A stretch of DNA of 64,000 bases, from the NCBI GenBank assembly GCA_024291935.2, contig CM044321.1, forward strand, positions 59,762,985 to 59,826,984, written 5' to 3'. Below the pieces are notes generated by a model. That model searched no databases, was not told the origin of the DNA, and saw nothing but the letters and a program-made list of their open reading frames with translations. Each line of letters begins with the position of its first letter. Position 1 is the stretch's first letter. The translations under genes were made by a program, and so were the position numbers. This stretch comes from Okapia johnstoni (taxonomy: Eukaryota; Chordata; Mammalia; Artiodactyla; Giraffidae). Positions 31,790-42,615 of the stretch are shown here, piece by piece.

Positions 31790-32287
31790 TATGTCATCCT
31801 CTGCTGCCCCCTTCTCCTTTTGCTTTCAATCTTCCCCAGCATCAGGATCTTTTCCAACAAGTCAGCTGTTTACATCAGGTGGCCAAAGTATTGGATCTTC
31901 AGCTTCAGCATCAGTCCTTCCATTGAATAGTCAGGGTTGATTTCCTTTAGGGTTGACTTGTTTGATCTCCTTGCTGTCCAAGGGACTCTCAAGAGTCTTC
32001 TCCAGCACCACAATTCAAAAGCATCAGTTTTTTGGCCCTCAGCCTTCTTTATGGTCCAACTCTTACATCTGTACACGACTACTGTAAAAACCATAGATAG
32101 CTTTGACTGTATGGACCTTTGTTGGTGAAGTGATGTCTCTGATTTTAATACACTGTCTAAATTTGTCATAGCATTCCTTCCAAAGAGCAAGCATCTTTTA
32201 ATTTCATGGCTGCAGTCACCATCTGCAGTGATTTTGGAGCCCAAGAAAATAAAATCTGTCACTACTTCCACAGTGGTATCCCATTCT
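31790..32287 (-). mobile_element. BovB LINE fragment, antisense
   Basis: It covers the C-terminal BovB region. The minus-strand frame 31,870-32,292 reads [20 protein letters not shown] and [19 protein letters not shown]. It lacks the BovB 3' terminus on the left and is truncated before the palm motif on the right. It follows the minisatellite after about 20 bases. Confidence 0.92.
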
Positions 32288-32899
32288 TTCAATTCATATT
32301 TAATTTTAAAGTTATTTTTAATTTTTAAATTATGGTTTCTCTATAGATATGTTTTAATTTGTAAGACAATATATTTTAAATAATATTTTGTCATGATTGA
32401 ATTAAAGGTGATGTTTGATTGTTGAAAGCCTAACTCAACAGTGATACAGTAGATATTCACTAAGTATTCAACCAGGCCTCATTCACCAAGAACTTTGGCA
32501 CCTGGATCTTAGGCTCTGTCTTCATTCAAAGGTCTGCCATTGACCTAGACAACCTGTCAATACAGTTGACCTACTCAGCACCCTAGCCTCCAAGTTCAGC
32601 TAAGGTTATCAAGCTACTCAAATCTAGCTCCACTCCTATTGGCTATATGACCTTAGACAATAGTCTGCCTTGCCTAGAACCTTTAAAGCCTGTAATTCCG
32701 CTGCCTGGATCAATCTGGTTGTAATTCCAGTCATAATTCCAGTCTTATCTTCTGTGCCCCTGTAACCATGCAATTAGCATATCCATTGCAAATCATCACA
32801 ACTGTAAGTTTATGACCTCCAACCACAGACAAATCCTCTGCAGTGCTGTGCAGTCATCCTATGTGTCTTTAAACAGCCACCTTCAACCGAAATTTCTAA
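32288..32899. other. Unassigned sequence
   Basis: A/T-rich at 32,290-32,410. 32,490-32,800 has the compositional look of an old LTR ('cctattggctatatgacctt', repeated 'taattccagtcat'-like words at about 32,720-32,745), but I cannot assign it. Confidence 0.35.
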
Positions 32900-33169
32900 A
32901 TGGTGATTCTAAATCTTTACCACTCTCCTTACGACCTTTCTGCAGAAACCATCAGCAGATGGGAACTCCCTCCATCACTTGCCCTTCTATCCAACTCCAA
33001 ACATATCTTCATTTATACCCATCCTGCCCTCCTTCCACTTATGCATAGCTACTTTGGATACCAACCTTTTTTTATCTCCTCTGATGTTTTAGTCTTTTCA
33101 TGTATCCACTCTACACTGTATCCCCTGTCTCTCTCCCTCCCTACTGCTTTCTTCCCTGAGCCTATGAAT

Positions 33170-33377
33170 GTGCTTATTCACTCAGTCGTGTCAGACTCTT
33201 TGCGACCCCATGGACTGAAGCCTGCCAGGCTCCTCTGTCCATGGGGATTCTCCAGGCAAGAATATTGGAGCAGGTTGCCATGCCCACCTCCAGGGGATCT
33301 TCCCAACCCAGGGATCAAACCCAGGTCTCCTGCATTGCAGGCGAATTCTTTACCATCTGAGCCACCAGGGAAGCCCC
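33170..33377 (-). mobile_element. Bov-tA SINE, antisense, with perfect TSD
   Basis: 'cactcagtcgtgtcagactc' to 'gagccaccagggaagcccc', complete. TSD 'gagcctatgaat' at 33,158-33,169 and 33,378-33,389. Confidence 0.96.
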
Positions 33378-33747
33378 GAGCCTATGAATAAGCTCACACT
33401 TTTTATCTTTAAAGAGAAAAAAAGGTCTTCTATCTTCTACACAAACTCTCTTTCCATTCACAGACAACCTTCTGCAAAGATCAGTCTATGAAATCATCAC
33501 TGCCTCTTTACAATCTTCCCGTTCACTACTTTACCCGCTTTGATCTGGCTTCCAGCCCCATCTGAATTGTGAACCTATCCCCACAGATGGCAGAGGCGAC
33601 GTCCCTATTGCCCGATCCAGCATAACTTTCTAACACTTTGATACACACACTGTCTGTGTCATTGCGCATTGACCACATTTCTTTCTAAAGTCCCCTCTTC
33701 TTCTTTGGCACCTGTGACATCACTTTCTCCTAATTTCCTGCTTGTTG

Positions 33748-33946
33748 TATGTTGCTTAGTCACTTAGTCGTGACCAGCCCTCTGTGACCCATGGACTATA
33801 GCCCGCCAGTCTCCTCTGTCCATGGGATTTCCCTGGCAAGAGTACTGGAGTGGGTTGCCATTGCCTCCTCCAGGGGATTTTCCTGACCCAGGGATCGAAC
33901 CCACATCTCCAGCATCTCTTTACCACCGAGCCACAGGGGGAGCCCC
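33748..33946 (-). mobile_element. Bov-tA SINE, antisense
   Basis: 'gcttagtcacttagtcgtga' to 'gagccacagggggagcccc'. The head is shortened between the B box and A box ('catctccagcatctctttac'). Confidence 0.93.
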
Positions 33947-34042
33947 ATCGCGATCCGTGCAAGCACACAAGCTGGAGATCTGAGTCTGATACTCAGCTCT
34001 TGTTCAAATCCTCTCCTCTTGTCTTCTATTCTCAATTAATAA

Positions 34043-34250
34043 GGGGCTTCCCTGGTGGCTCAGATAGTAAAGAATCTCCCTGCAATGCAGGAGACCCAGG
34101 TTTGATCTCTGGGTCAGGAAGATCCCCTGGAGAAGGGAATGGATCCAGTATTATTGCCTGGACAATTCCATGGACAGAGGGGCCTGACCATATACTACAG
34201 TCCATGGGGTCCCAAAGAGTTGGACGTGACTGAGCAACTAACACTTTTTT
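34043..34250 (+). mobile_element. Bov-tA SINE
   Basis: Clear A box ('tggctcagatagtaaagaat') and B box ('aggtttgatctctgggtcag'). The Bov-A unit lost about 10 bases at 'gggaatggatccagtattat'. Confidence 0.94.
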
Positions 34251-34794
34251 TAAATCTCTTGAATTTGTTTCTTTCTCTCCAGTTCCTCAACTACTGCTCC
34301 ATCATCTCCAAACTGGGCTGGTCTCCCTGACTACAGCTTTGTCTCTCTCATCTGTCCTTCATAAGACTGCTGGCAGTTGTCTTTGCTTGTTAAGGTAGCT
34401 TTCTCAGCAGAGTATCTGTCCTCAGCTTGGACTCCTTAAGTGGCAGGAGTGTGTCCATTGGGTAGTACTTACCTAAATTTATTTTACTTAATCTATTTGT
34501 AATCTATGTATTTTATATTAAATTTATAATTGTAAAATATCAGGACAAGTTTGGTAGAGAACTATTGGAACTTCCAGTCTAGAATCTCTTTCTCAGAATC
34601 AGGCCAGTTACTATGGCAGTCAAGAGTTTTGTATTTAATAGTTCTCCGTTGCCAGTTTGATGAAATACACATGATATATCCATAAAATTTAATGCTTAAA
34701 TCAAATAATTTAAAATATATTTATTTCAATTATACAAAAAGTTTAAAGTTCTCTCTCTATTAAAAAAAAAAAGTTTGTCAGTACTTTAAAAAAG

Positions 34795-35098
34795 TCCTTT
34801 TATGTATTTATTTGGCTGTGCTGGGTCTTGGTTGCTGTGAGGGCTCTCACTAGTTGTCGTGCAGAGGCAGCTTCTCTTGTTGCAGAGCACAGGCCCTAGA
34901 GGGTTTGGGCTTCAGTACTTGTGCCACTTGGGCTCAGTCAGTAGTTGTGGTTCCCAGGCTCTGGAGCACAGGCGTAGTAGTTGTGGCATACAGGCTTAGC
35001 TGTCCCTCGGCATGTGGGATCTTCCCAGACCAGGGATTGAACCCGTGTCTTCCACGTTGGCAGGCAGATTCTTTACCACTGATTCTTCCCTAGTGGGA
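34795..35098 (-). mobile_element. CHR-family SINE, long form, antisense
   Basis: Tail side 'ttatttggctgtgctgggtc', long body and inverted B box 'ccagggattgaacccgtgtc'. The end is degraded ('ctgattcttccctagtggga'). First of four CHR copies in the same orientation within 2 kb. Confidence 0.9.
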
Positions 35099-35354
35099 AG
35101 ATAGGATCCAACTCTTCTCACCTCTCTGGTATCTGATGTGAAAGGCAACCGGTTTAGTAATTGAAACACCAGGGAAATACCTAGTGAATGGGGACAGCAG
35201 CAGAGTTTGTATTATTTGTTTATGATTCTTTATATCTAAATGAGAAATCTTTCTCATTTTCCCTACCGATCCTTGGGTCTGGAGGAGAAGGAAGTAGATA
35301 GTAGCGGAAGGACCCAAATCTGTGCTCACGCTAAATATATATTTTTCTTTCTTT

Positions 35355-35609
35355 TTTTTTTTTAAATTGAGATATAATTGACATACAACATTATCTTCCT
35401 TTCAGGTATAGAATATAATGATTCAATATCTTTATGTATTGCAAAATGACCACCACAATAAGTTTAGTTATCCATCACCACACATAGTAACAAATTCTTT
35501 TTCTTGTGATGGGAACTTTTCAGATCTACTCTCTTACTAACTTCTGGGTACACAATAGAGTATTATTAATAACTATGGTCACCATGTCTATATTTTAACC
35601 AGTATAACT
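35355..35609 (-). mobile_element. L1 3' UTR, antisense
   Basis: 'attgagatataattgacata', 'gcaaaatgaccaccacaata' and 'tgatgggaacttttcagatc' in antisense L1 order. The CHR SINE at 35,610 interrupts it and about 40 bases follow at 35,948-35,990. Confidence 0.78.
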
Positions 35610-35947
35610 TTATTTTTCACTCTATTATTTTTTTCATTTATTTTTAACTGTACTGGGTCTTTGTTGCTGCTCAGGCTTTCTCTAGTTGCAGAGAGTGGGT
35701 GCTACTCTTTGCTGTGGTGTGCAGGCTTCTCCTCGTGGTGGCTTGTCTCATTGAGGAGAACTGAGTCTAGGGTCCACGGGGTTCGATAGCTGAGTCTTCT
35801 GGCCTCTAGAGCACAGGCTCAGCAGTTGGGGTGCATGGTCTCAGTTGCCCCTCAGGATGTGGGATCTTCCCAGACCAGAGATCAAACCCTGTGTCTCCTG
35901 TACTGGCAAATGGATTCTTTACCAGTGAGCCACCAGGGAAGCCCCTT
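35610..35947 (-). mobile_element. CHR-family SINE, long form, antisense, in L1, with TSD
   Basis: 'tactgggtctttgttgctgc' to 'gagccaccagggaagcccc'. It has an unusual inserted word, 'ccacggggttcgatagctga', in the body. TSD 'aaccagtataact' (35,597-35,609) and 'aatcagtataatt' (35,948-35,960). Confidence 0.92.
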
Positions 35948-36002
35948 AATCAGTATAATTTTAAATGCGTTTTAATTTCTAATATGACCATTATCCCCTC
36001 TT

Positions 36003-36163
36003 TACTTTTTTTCTTTTTTTTTAGGATTTATTGGGGTCTTAGTTGCAACATGCAGGATCTTTAATTCCAGCTTGTGGGATCTAGTTCCCTGACCGGGGAT
36101 TGAACCCGGTCCCCCTGCATTGGGAGGGCAGAGTCTTAGCCACTGGACCATCAAAGAAGTTCC
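36003..36163 (-). mobile_element. CHR-family SINE, antisense
   Basis: T-rich tail, then 'gtcttagttgcaacatgcag', 'gcttgtgggatctagttccc', inverted B box 'ggggattgaacccggtcccc' and 'ggaccatcaaagaagttcc'. Confidence 0.92.
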
Positions 36164-36419
36164 TTTATCTTTTTTTAATAAAGACCATATTAAAATAAAA
36201 TAAGAGACCACGATACCTTTAGTTTTAACCCCGCTCTTGCTTTTCAAAATGTCCATTAGACTTACATGTTTATGCCAAATAATTCTTAAGTCAATAAAGA
36301 GAAAAGAGGTGAAGGGAGAATGGACATTCAGAAATTTTTTAATTTGTTTTCCAAAAAGAAGACTGAAAAGGCATTTTAAAAATCTTGAAATGCTAACTGT
36401 AGAGGTTAAAACTCACTCC

Positions 36420-36619
36420 CAAAGCCAAGATCTCCCAGCTTTGAGTTCCAGCTCCACCTCCCACAAGCTGGGTAAGCTTAGACAAGTTTCTTAACCTCTC
36501 TGTGCCCTCAGCAGTAACATTGGGATAATCTTATTATACCTACTTAAAGTCTTGTTGTGAAGAATGAATGAGTAAATATATAAAGCTCTTGTCCTGGCAG
36601 GTAGTAAGTGCTTAGTAAA
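36420..36619 (+). mobile_element. MIR SINE
   Basis: A nearly full MIR in sense: 'gagttccagctccacctccc', 'gcttagacaagtttcttaac', 'ctctctgtgccctcagcagt' and 'gtagtaagtgcttagtaaa'. Its last bases continue after the CHR SINE at 36,782. Confidence 0.75.
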
Positions 36620-36767
36620 AGTTTTTCTTTTCTTTACCTTTTTTAAAAACTTTTTTTGGCAGCCCTGTGCCACATGTGGGATCTTAGTTCCCTGACTAGG
36701 TATCAAACCTGCATGCTCTGCATTGGAAGGCAAATTCTTAACTACTGGAGCACCAGGGAAGCTCATA
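36620..36767 (-). mobile_element. CHR-family SINE, antisense, in MIR, with TSD
   Basis: 'ccacatgtgggatcttagtt' to 'gagcaccagggaagctc'. TSD 'aagtgcttagtaaa' (36,606-36,619) and 'aagtgcttggtaaa' (36,768-36,781). Confidence 0.93.
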
Positions 36768-36984
36768 AAGTGCTTGGTAAATGTTAACTCTTCTTAACAC
36801 CTGCTTAGAACATACACACCACGAAAACAAGAAATTCTGTTTTGGCCACAATCCTATTGGCAGCAATAAATATTTGCAGTTCAGTTCATTTAAGTTCAAC
36901 AAATATTTATGTGTACTTCTGACATGCCAGACAGACACCAGAGATGCAGTGATGAATAAGAATTAAGCTTAGAGCGGCAACGGC

Positions 36985-37235
36985 AGGAAGGTAGAGTTCT
37001 CTCTCCACTCTTTCCTTGCAAGTGCTGTTCCCTCTTCCTGGAATGTTCCCTGCCACTTCTTCACCGGCTTAATTCCTACCAATCATCAAATTCTTAAACA
37101 CTTTTAGCTCAGACACTATATCCCCACAGAAAAGCTTACCTGACATCCCAGGATGGGCAAGGAAACTTCCACAGCCCCTGTGCCAACATCTGTCCTGTTC
37201 TTAGCAGATGGTGATTTGTGTGTTTCCCACTGACT
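36985..37235 (+). mobile_element. L2 LINE 3' region
   Basis: 'tgctgttccctcttcctgga' and a 'ttagctcagacactatatcc' segment match L2 3' text also seen at 13.2 kb. Confidence 0.55.
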
Positions 37236-37410
37236 AGTCAGTAACCAGAGGTCAAGAAGGTGGATCGCAGCTCTGTGGCCTCAGCGTCCAGCCCAGGCTC
37301 TGCTATGTAATATGTGTGAAATGTATGGTAAAGAAACTAACGATGAGGAAGAAACCTGGCAATCTTTCCAAGACGAGGGGACTCTTTTTGAACAGTCGTG
37401 CCATAGCTTT

Positions 37411-37605
37411 GGGATTTCCAGGTGGCTCAGTGGTAAAGAATCTGCCTGCCAATGGTTCAATCCCTGGGTCAGGAAGATCCCCTGGAGGAGGAAATGACAA
37501 CCCAATCCAGTATTCCTTCCTGGGAAATCTCATGGATAGAAGAGCCTGGTAGGCTACAGTCCATGATGTCTGTAAAGAGTTGAACACAACTGAGCACGTA
37601 CACAT
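37411..37605 (+). mobile_element. Bov-tA SINE
   Basis: A box 'tggctcagtggtaaagaatc' is intact. The head is shortened before the B box ('gccaatggttcaatccctgg'). It ends near 'cacaactgagcacgtacaca'. Confidence 0.93.
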
Positions 37606-37630
37606 GCTGTAGCCTTAAGAAGCAAAGATG

Positions 37631-37802
37631 GGACTTCCCTGGGAGTCCAGTGGCTAAGACTCCCCGCTCCCAATGTCCAGGTTTAATTCTTGGTCAGGGA
37701 ACTAGATCCCACATGCCACAACTAGGGGTTTGCATGCCACAACTCAAGATCCTACGTGCCACAACTGAGACCCAGCCAGTCAAATACATAAATATTTAAA
37801 AA
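37631..37802 (+). mobile_element. CHR-family SINE
   Basis: 'gggacttccctgggagtcca' head, B box 'aggtttaattcttggtcagg', then a threefold 'gccacaact' body and an A/T tail. Confidence 0.92.
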
Positions 37803-37847
37803 AGAAGCAGCAGCAAAGATATGTGCTGCACTGCAAATCATGACTTA

Positions 37848-38158
37848 CAAAATGGTGTGATAACAAAATAGACACAGACTCTCAGACATGGAAAACAAAC
37901 TTGTGGTTGCCAAAGCATGGGGAGGGACAAATTTGGGGTATGGGATTAACAGATGCAAATTGCTATGCATAAAATAGATAAGTAACAAGGATATATTGTG
38001 GTAGCATAGGAAACTGTGGCCATTATGTTATAATAACTTATAATGGAGTAAATCTGCAATTATAAAAATAATGGAATCATTCTGCTGTACACCTGAAACT
38101 AATAAAACATTGTAGATCAACTATACTTCAGTTAAAAAGTTAATAAAAATAAAAATGA
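37848..38158 (+). mobile_element. L1 3' UTR, sense
   Basis: 'atgggattaacagatgcaaa', 'ataaaatagataagtaacaa', 'ctgctgtacacctgaaacta' and 'gatcaactatacttcagtta', then an A-rich end: the ruminant-type L1 3' UTR. Confidence 0.85.
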
Positions 38159-38462
38159 CATAATAAGCCAAACTTTGTAAAATCTCCTTTTGACCTAGGT
38201 ACTAAGTTGTTCTGAAAGTTACATAATAGGAAATAACTAAGTTAAATGGTGAAAAATGAAAATAAAAAGTCACTGTTATTTCTGTGATAACCAGGTAGCC
38301 AGTAACACAACCTATTTGGAAAGGCTGACAGGTGACTAAAAGCCTGGGGACATTTATATACACCAGCATCCATGTTACTCCTTTATAAAACTGTAGGGGA
38401 GAGAGAGGAATTCTCCCACGTCAGCAGTGTTTTATAGAATCCCGTTTAAAATGATAAAGGTG

Positions 38463-38605
38463 GGAGTTCCCTCGTGGTCCAGTGGTTAAGACTCTGCACT
38501 TGCAAAGCACAGTGCACAGGTCCGACACCTGGTCAGGAAACTAAGGTCCCATTTGCTGTGTGGAATGGCCAAAAAAATAAAAATAAATAAATTTTAAAAA
38601 TAAAT
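38463..38605 (+). mobile_element. CHR-family SINE, with TSD
   Basis: 'gggagttccctcgtggtcca' to an A/T-rich tail with AAATAAAT words. TSD 'aaaatgataaaggtg' (38,448-38,462) and 'aaaataataaaggtg' (38,606-38,620). Confidence 0.95.
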
Positions 38606-38620
38606 AAAATAATAAAGGTG

Positions 38621-40300
38621 TTAAAATGTCCCTGGTTGCTATGGTGAAACAATAGATATGAATTCAAGTAAGCAAGTCATCTGGACTCACTGGAGAATTA
38701 ACTGCTGCGTTAATCTCTTCAATGGTAAGGTTTACCAGAGACTCAGGTGTGCCTGATTTCTTAGCACCATGTCTCCATATCAACCTTCTGTTCTTCCAGT
38801 ATTCAGAGAAGGAAAGATGGCTAAAAAGGGTTCCTTCCAAGGAAAAAGTCTCCAAATTTCCTTCCTGAGCTCCCTCACTTGCTGGTGATCTTCCCTGTTT
38901 TCCTCCAAGGGAGGCGCCTCCCCCATCACACGCTCAGCCTCATTTCCAAAGAGCCAGGATCCCTTTGCCTTCTCCCCACCCAGCTGGAAAAGCCTGTTAG
39001 ATCTGGAGTCAGTGAGGAAATCACGATCGAAGTAAAAATGGCCCAGAATTTAACATGTGATCCTGAGTTGGGCTGTTAGTATTTTAGTAGATGAAGTCTT
39101 AAACCAAGAAAACAAATGCCCGGTGTTCAATGTTTCAGGTACCAACAAGCAAGGGGTGGGAGTGGCTTTGGGGTCTTGCCCATGGCAGCTGTCTGCTCCA
39201 CGGACTTAGACGGCTGATGTGTCTTCAGTCTCGGTTTCTATTTTTAAAGAAGTGTCTCTTCCCTCTTCCATAAAAATTTGCCTAGGTTTCTGGCCCATAA
39301 AAACATTGCAATCCCATGCAATGATTTGAGCAAAACCACAGTTATGAAAACCTCAGGGTAATCTCTCAACCAAATACTTCATATTATCTGAAATTATCCA
39401 AAATTAATACAGTTACCATCTCCCCCTTCCCAAAGCAGAGCAGAGGGAAAGGGGTTTTGAATTGAAAAATCTTTCCTCAGTTAAAATCATTCTGGAAAGA
39501 AACCAGCATTTGATCAAGTTTAGACAAGACTCTTTTGGTTGTTGTTGAAGATTGTGGCAATGGTTTCATATTAGGCCTTCTTGCCCCTTTCCGATTTGTT
39601 TACCATCACTCCTCCCTCCCCAGGGGTTTTGGAATGAATCATCAACTTTTCTTTTTCAAGTACACTATTAAATTAGGCTACAGCCTGGAACCAAACGTTT
39701 GTTCTTACAAGCATCTCTTTCATGTCATCAGCTCTAATGGAAACCAGAAATTCAGTAGGCAGGCCTTATCTCTAGCAGAGCAGAAGGAGGGACAGCTAGG
39801 CCCACACTTCTGCTGTCATACACCATTTGGACAAATCTAAAAATCATATCTAAGGGCTGGAGAATTCATGCTGGAATTAGAAAAGGCCAACTTAAATTTA
39901 TATGAAAATTCATAATTTCTTGTAATTCAGAAGTGATACATGTCATTCATATTGAGTAAGAAGTTAAAAACAACTTCTTCCTCTGACTTTCAATCTTACA
40001 TAAGATGTTTTTTAAAGGATAGCCACACTTTAAAATAAACAGTGGTTTTTTCAATTCCAGCTTCGAGAACTTAAAGATGCTTTCAGTCTATTTTTCATTT
40101 CAGGAGACAGCAATTGTTGAATACAAAAATACCTAATTATAAAAATAGCTACCTTTTAGTGACATGTTATTATGAAAATCAGATGTTCACCAAAAGATAT
40201 AAATGAAATAACACATGAGGTGACCGTTTATCCATTCAACTAAGGGTGCTATCACTAACCTGAGGATTAATGATGCAGCAATAAACAACAAAAACCCTGG
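38621..40300. other. Longest repeat-poor unique stretch
   Basis: About 1.7 kb with no SINE, LINE or LTR that I can name. Two frames stand out, 38,664-38,855 minus and 39,535-39,840 plus, neither provable as coding. If the locus is an intron or carries conserved non-coding DNA, this is where I would look first after 21.8-22.3 kb. Confidence 0.5.
38664..38855 (-). other. Exon-like open frame (unproven)
   Basis: A 63-codon frame in unique sequence with balanced, protein-like composition, including WRHGAKKSGTPESLVNLTIE and EEINAAVNSPVSPDDLLT. On the minus strand a GTGAGT splice-donor word falls inside it, after the NSP codons (AATTCTCCA then GTGAGT), so an exon could end there. A pyrimidine-rich patch precedes it but no strong acceptor. 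I recognise no protein family. It may be a chance frame. Confidence 0.2.
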
Positions 40301-40309
40301 CTTGTGGAA

Positions 40310-41020
40310 TTTTATATTGAAGGGAGGGCTAGGCAAGACAGATTGTTAACATAATAAGTCAATAAATGTATAGAGAAACACTGTAGAGAAAACAGGGCGG
40401 GGAAAGGAGATTAGAGAGGGGTGCCATGGGAAAAAATTATGGTTTTAAATAGGAGGGTCAAGGAAGGTCATAAAGAAATGTGATTTCAAGACAAGGACTC
40501 CAGGCAGACGGAACTACCAGTGCAAAGGCCCTGAGGCAGGAGTACCTGGCACATTGATGGAGAGCAGAGTCCCATGTGGCCTGTGCAGAGGAAGTAGGCT
40601 AGAGGATCTGAAAGGATTAAGTCACAGAAGTAGGGTTGGGGTGAGCAGATTATGTAAGGCCTTATAGGGCATTGTGAGGATGTGGGCTTTTACTTTGAAT
40701 GAGGTGGGGAGTCACTGGAAGATTCTGAACGCAGAAGCAGCATGTGTGCTAAGTCACTTCAGTTGTGCCCGACGCTTTGTGACCACATGGGCTGTAGTCC
40801 ACCAGGCTCCACTATCCATGGGCTTTTCCAGGCAAGAATACTGAAATGGGTTTCCATGCTCTTCTCTAGGGGATCTTCCTGACCCAGGGCTCGAACCTGT
40901 GTCTTAACACTAGCACCACCTGGGAAGCCCAGAAGTGATGTGATCAGACTTAAATCCTTAAAAGATTATTTTGGCTGGTGTGTTGCAAGTGGATTTAAAA
41001 AAGAGAAGGATAGAAAGAGG
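40310..41020 (-). mobile_element. L2 LINE, antisense, with nested Bov-tA
   Basis: 'agtgcaaaggccctgaggca' at about 40,521, 'tgtaaggccttatagggcat' and, after the SINE, 'agtgatgtgatcagacttaa' and 'attttggctggtgtgttg' follow the antisense L2 order closely. Confidence 0.72.
40739..40928 (-). mobile_element. Bov-tA SINE, antisense, in L2
   Basis: 'gctaagtcacttcagttgtg' to 'accacctgggaagccc'. The head has lost part of its A-box side. A 6-bp direct repeat 'cagaag' flanks it (about 40,733 and 40,929). Confidence 0.9.
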
Positions 41021-41102
41021 AAGACTAGCTGGGTATATACTGGACACTCTGGAAATATTAATACTTGTCTACTACACACTGAATTTTTACATTAAGTTCC
41101 CC

Positions 41103-41125
41103 TTTTTTTTTTTTTTTTTTTTTTT
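41103..41125 (+). repeat. T23 homopolymer
   Basis: An uninterrupted T-run. It may be the tail of a minus-strand retroposed fragment whose body is not recognisable. Confidence 0.9.
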
Positions 41126-41149
41126 GCTTGTTTCAACTTTTAAAAATTT

Positions 41150-41318
41150 GCTTCAATAACCTACAAGGAAAAATAATCTGAAAAAATATATACGTATGTG
41201 TGGATTTAGTAGGCACGCACACATGGATAACTGAATCACTTTGCTATACTAACTTTGAAACTAACACAATGCTGTAAATCAACTATACTTCAATTAAAAT
41301 TAATGAATAAATGGAAGG
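41150..41318 (+). mobile_element. L1 3' UTR, sense
   Basis: 'ggataactgaatcactttgc', 'aaactaacacaatgctgtaa' and 'atcaactatacttcaattaa', with an (A/T)-rich insert at 41,180-41,195. Confidence 0.8.
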
Positions 41319-41574
41319 AAAAAAACACAGAAAAAATTGCTTTATTTCTTTGTTTTCCGTGTTATTTGGGATTGCAATTCAAATTTGAAAGCAGTACAAT
41401 TGCATTTCTTTGAAACCCTAAATACATTTCAGACTTTTCACCATCGAGTCAAGCTGGTCTCTCATTTAACTTCCTCTTTCCCTTTCCTTAATTTGGGCAA
41501 AGAATGAAAAATAGCACATTCTCCCAGAGCAGAAACAACTACAAATTAACAGAAGTAGACAAGAGTAACCTCTA

Positions 41575-41985
41575 ATACTAATGGCTGTATTAAGTGTTTG
41601 ACATGTACTAGGCACAATGCTAAATGTTCAACATGAATTAGTTCATTTACTCTTTTTTTTTAATTTATTTTTTAATTGGAATATAATTGCTTTACAATGT
41701 TGTGTTAGTTTCTGCTGTACAACAAGGTGAATCAGGTATAAGTATAAATATATCCCCTCCCTCTTGAGCCTCTCTCTTACCAGCCCCATCACAGAATACT
41801 AAGCTGAGCTCCCTGTGCTATCATTTAATCTTGACAATCACATGCTGAGTAGGTACTGTTATCACTCCCATTTTCACAGGAAGAGAGAAGTTAAATAACC
41901 ACTTGAGGTTACATAGCTGGCAAATGGCCAGGCCTGGATTGGGACTAAGGCCATGGGACTCAGAATCTGTGACCACCACAGTACA
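41575..41985 (-). mobile_element. MIR SINE, antisense, split by L1
   Basis: The left piece (to 41,652) has 'gacatgtactaggcacaatg' and 'gaattagttcatttactc'. The right piece (from 41,821) has 'gtaggtactgttatcactcc', 'cccattttcacaggaagaga' and 'ttacatagctggcaaatggc'. Together they form one antisense MIR interrupted by 168 bases of L1. Confidence 0.72.
41653..41820 (-). mobile_element. L1 3' end, antisense, in MIR, with TSD
   Basis: 'ttttaattggaatataattg', 'tacaatgttgtgttagtttc' and 'gagctccctgtgcta', severely 5'-truncated. TSD 'tcatttactc' (41,643-41,652) and 'tcatttaatc' (41,821-41,830). Confidence 0.88.
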
Positions 41986-42124
41986 TTACTATTACCTCCT
42001 AGCCGTCCACAGAAGGGTCCATATTGAGAGATGGAGACAGGGAGGATCTCAGGAAACTTTGGAGAGTGATGCTGTAAAGTAACAATTGTTCACTTGGTTT
42101 TATTGTCATCTGTATGGTTAATGA

Positions 42125-42333
42125 GGGCTTCTCTGGTGGCTCAGTGGTTAAGAATCCACCAGCCAATGCAGGAGTGGTGGGTTCGACCCCCGGGTCTGGA
42201 AGTCCCCTGGAGTAGGAAATGGCAACCCACTCCAGTAATCTTGCCTGGGAAATCCCATGGATGAGGAACCTGGTGGGCTGCAGTCCGTGGGGCCGCAGAG
42301 TCAGATACAACTTAGCAACTGAACGACAACAAA
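42125..42333 (+). mobile_element. Bov-tA SINE, with perfect TSD
   Basis: A box 'tggctcagtggttaagaatc' and B box 'gggttcgacccccgggtctg'. The tail is 'gaacgacaacaaa'. TSD 'gtatggttaatga' is at 42,112-42,124 and 42,334-42,346. Confidence 0.96.
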
Positions 42334-42615
42334 GTATGGTTAATGAACGAGTGGCATTTCTGTTTATAAATCAGTCTTCTGTGAGTTCAATCTGCTTGAA
42401 TCAGCACCCTCCTCCCCTTCTGCCTCCCAGCTTCCCTTCCCAACTCCCCACTACCACTACTGCCCTCCCCAAACCCCTCCATTGCTTGGAGCTTTATCAA
42501 CAGGGCTGGACTACACCAACTCCACTAAAGCTGCCTCCTGCACCCAACAGCCAGCTCTCCCTCATTACACATCATGGTTCCAAGTGACTGTCCAGAGTTG
42601 TTTACAGCTTAATAC

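Larger units (their letters stand above)
32900..34480 (+). mobile_element. L2 LINE, diverged, with three nested SINEs
   Basis: Unique-looking segments between the SINEs follow L2 order loosely, including 'gatctggcttccagccccat' at about 33,541 and 'ggctggtctccctgactaca' at about 34,316. No RT motif survives. The call is tentative at both ends. Confidence 0.4.

Noticed and set aside
39535..39840. A 101-codon plus-strand frame whose spacing (DCG, F, G, then GFGMNHQL) resembles the N-terminal part of TIM17-type import proteins.
   Set aside because: About ten positions coincide over 33 residues, but the glycine-rich membrane segment is missing, nucleotide similarity is too low for a mammalian processed copy, and no further similarity follows. 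It is probably chance; a blastp search would settle it.
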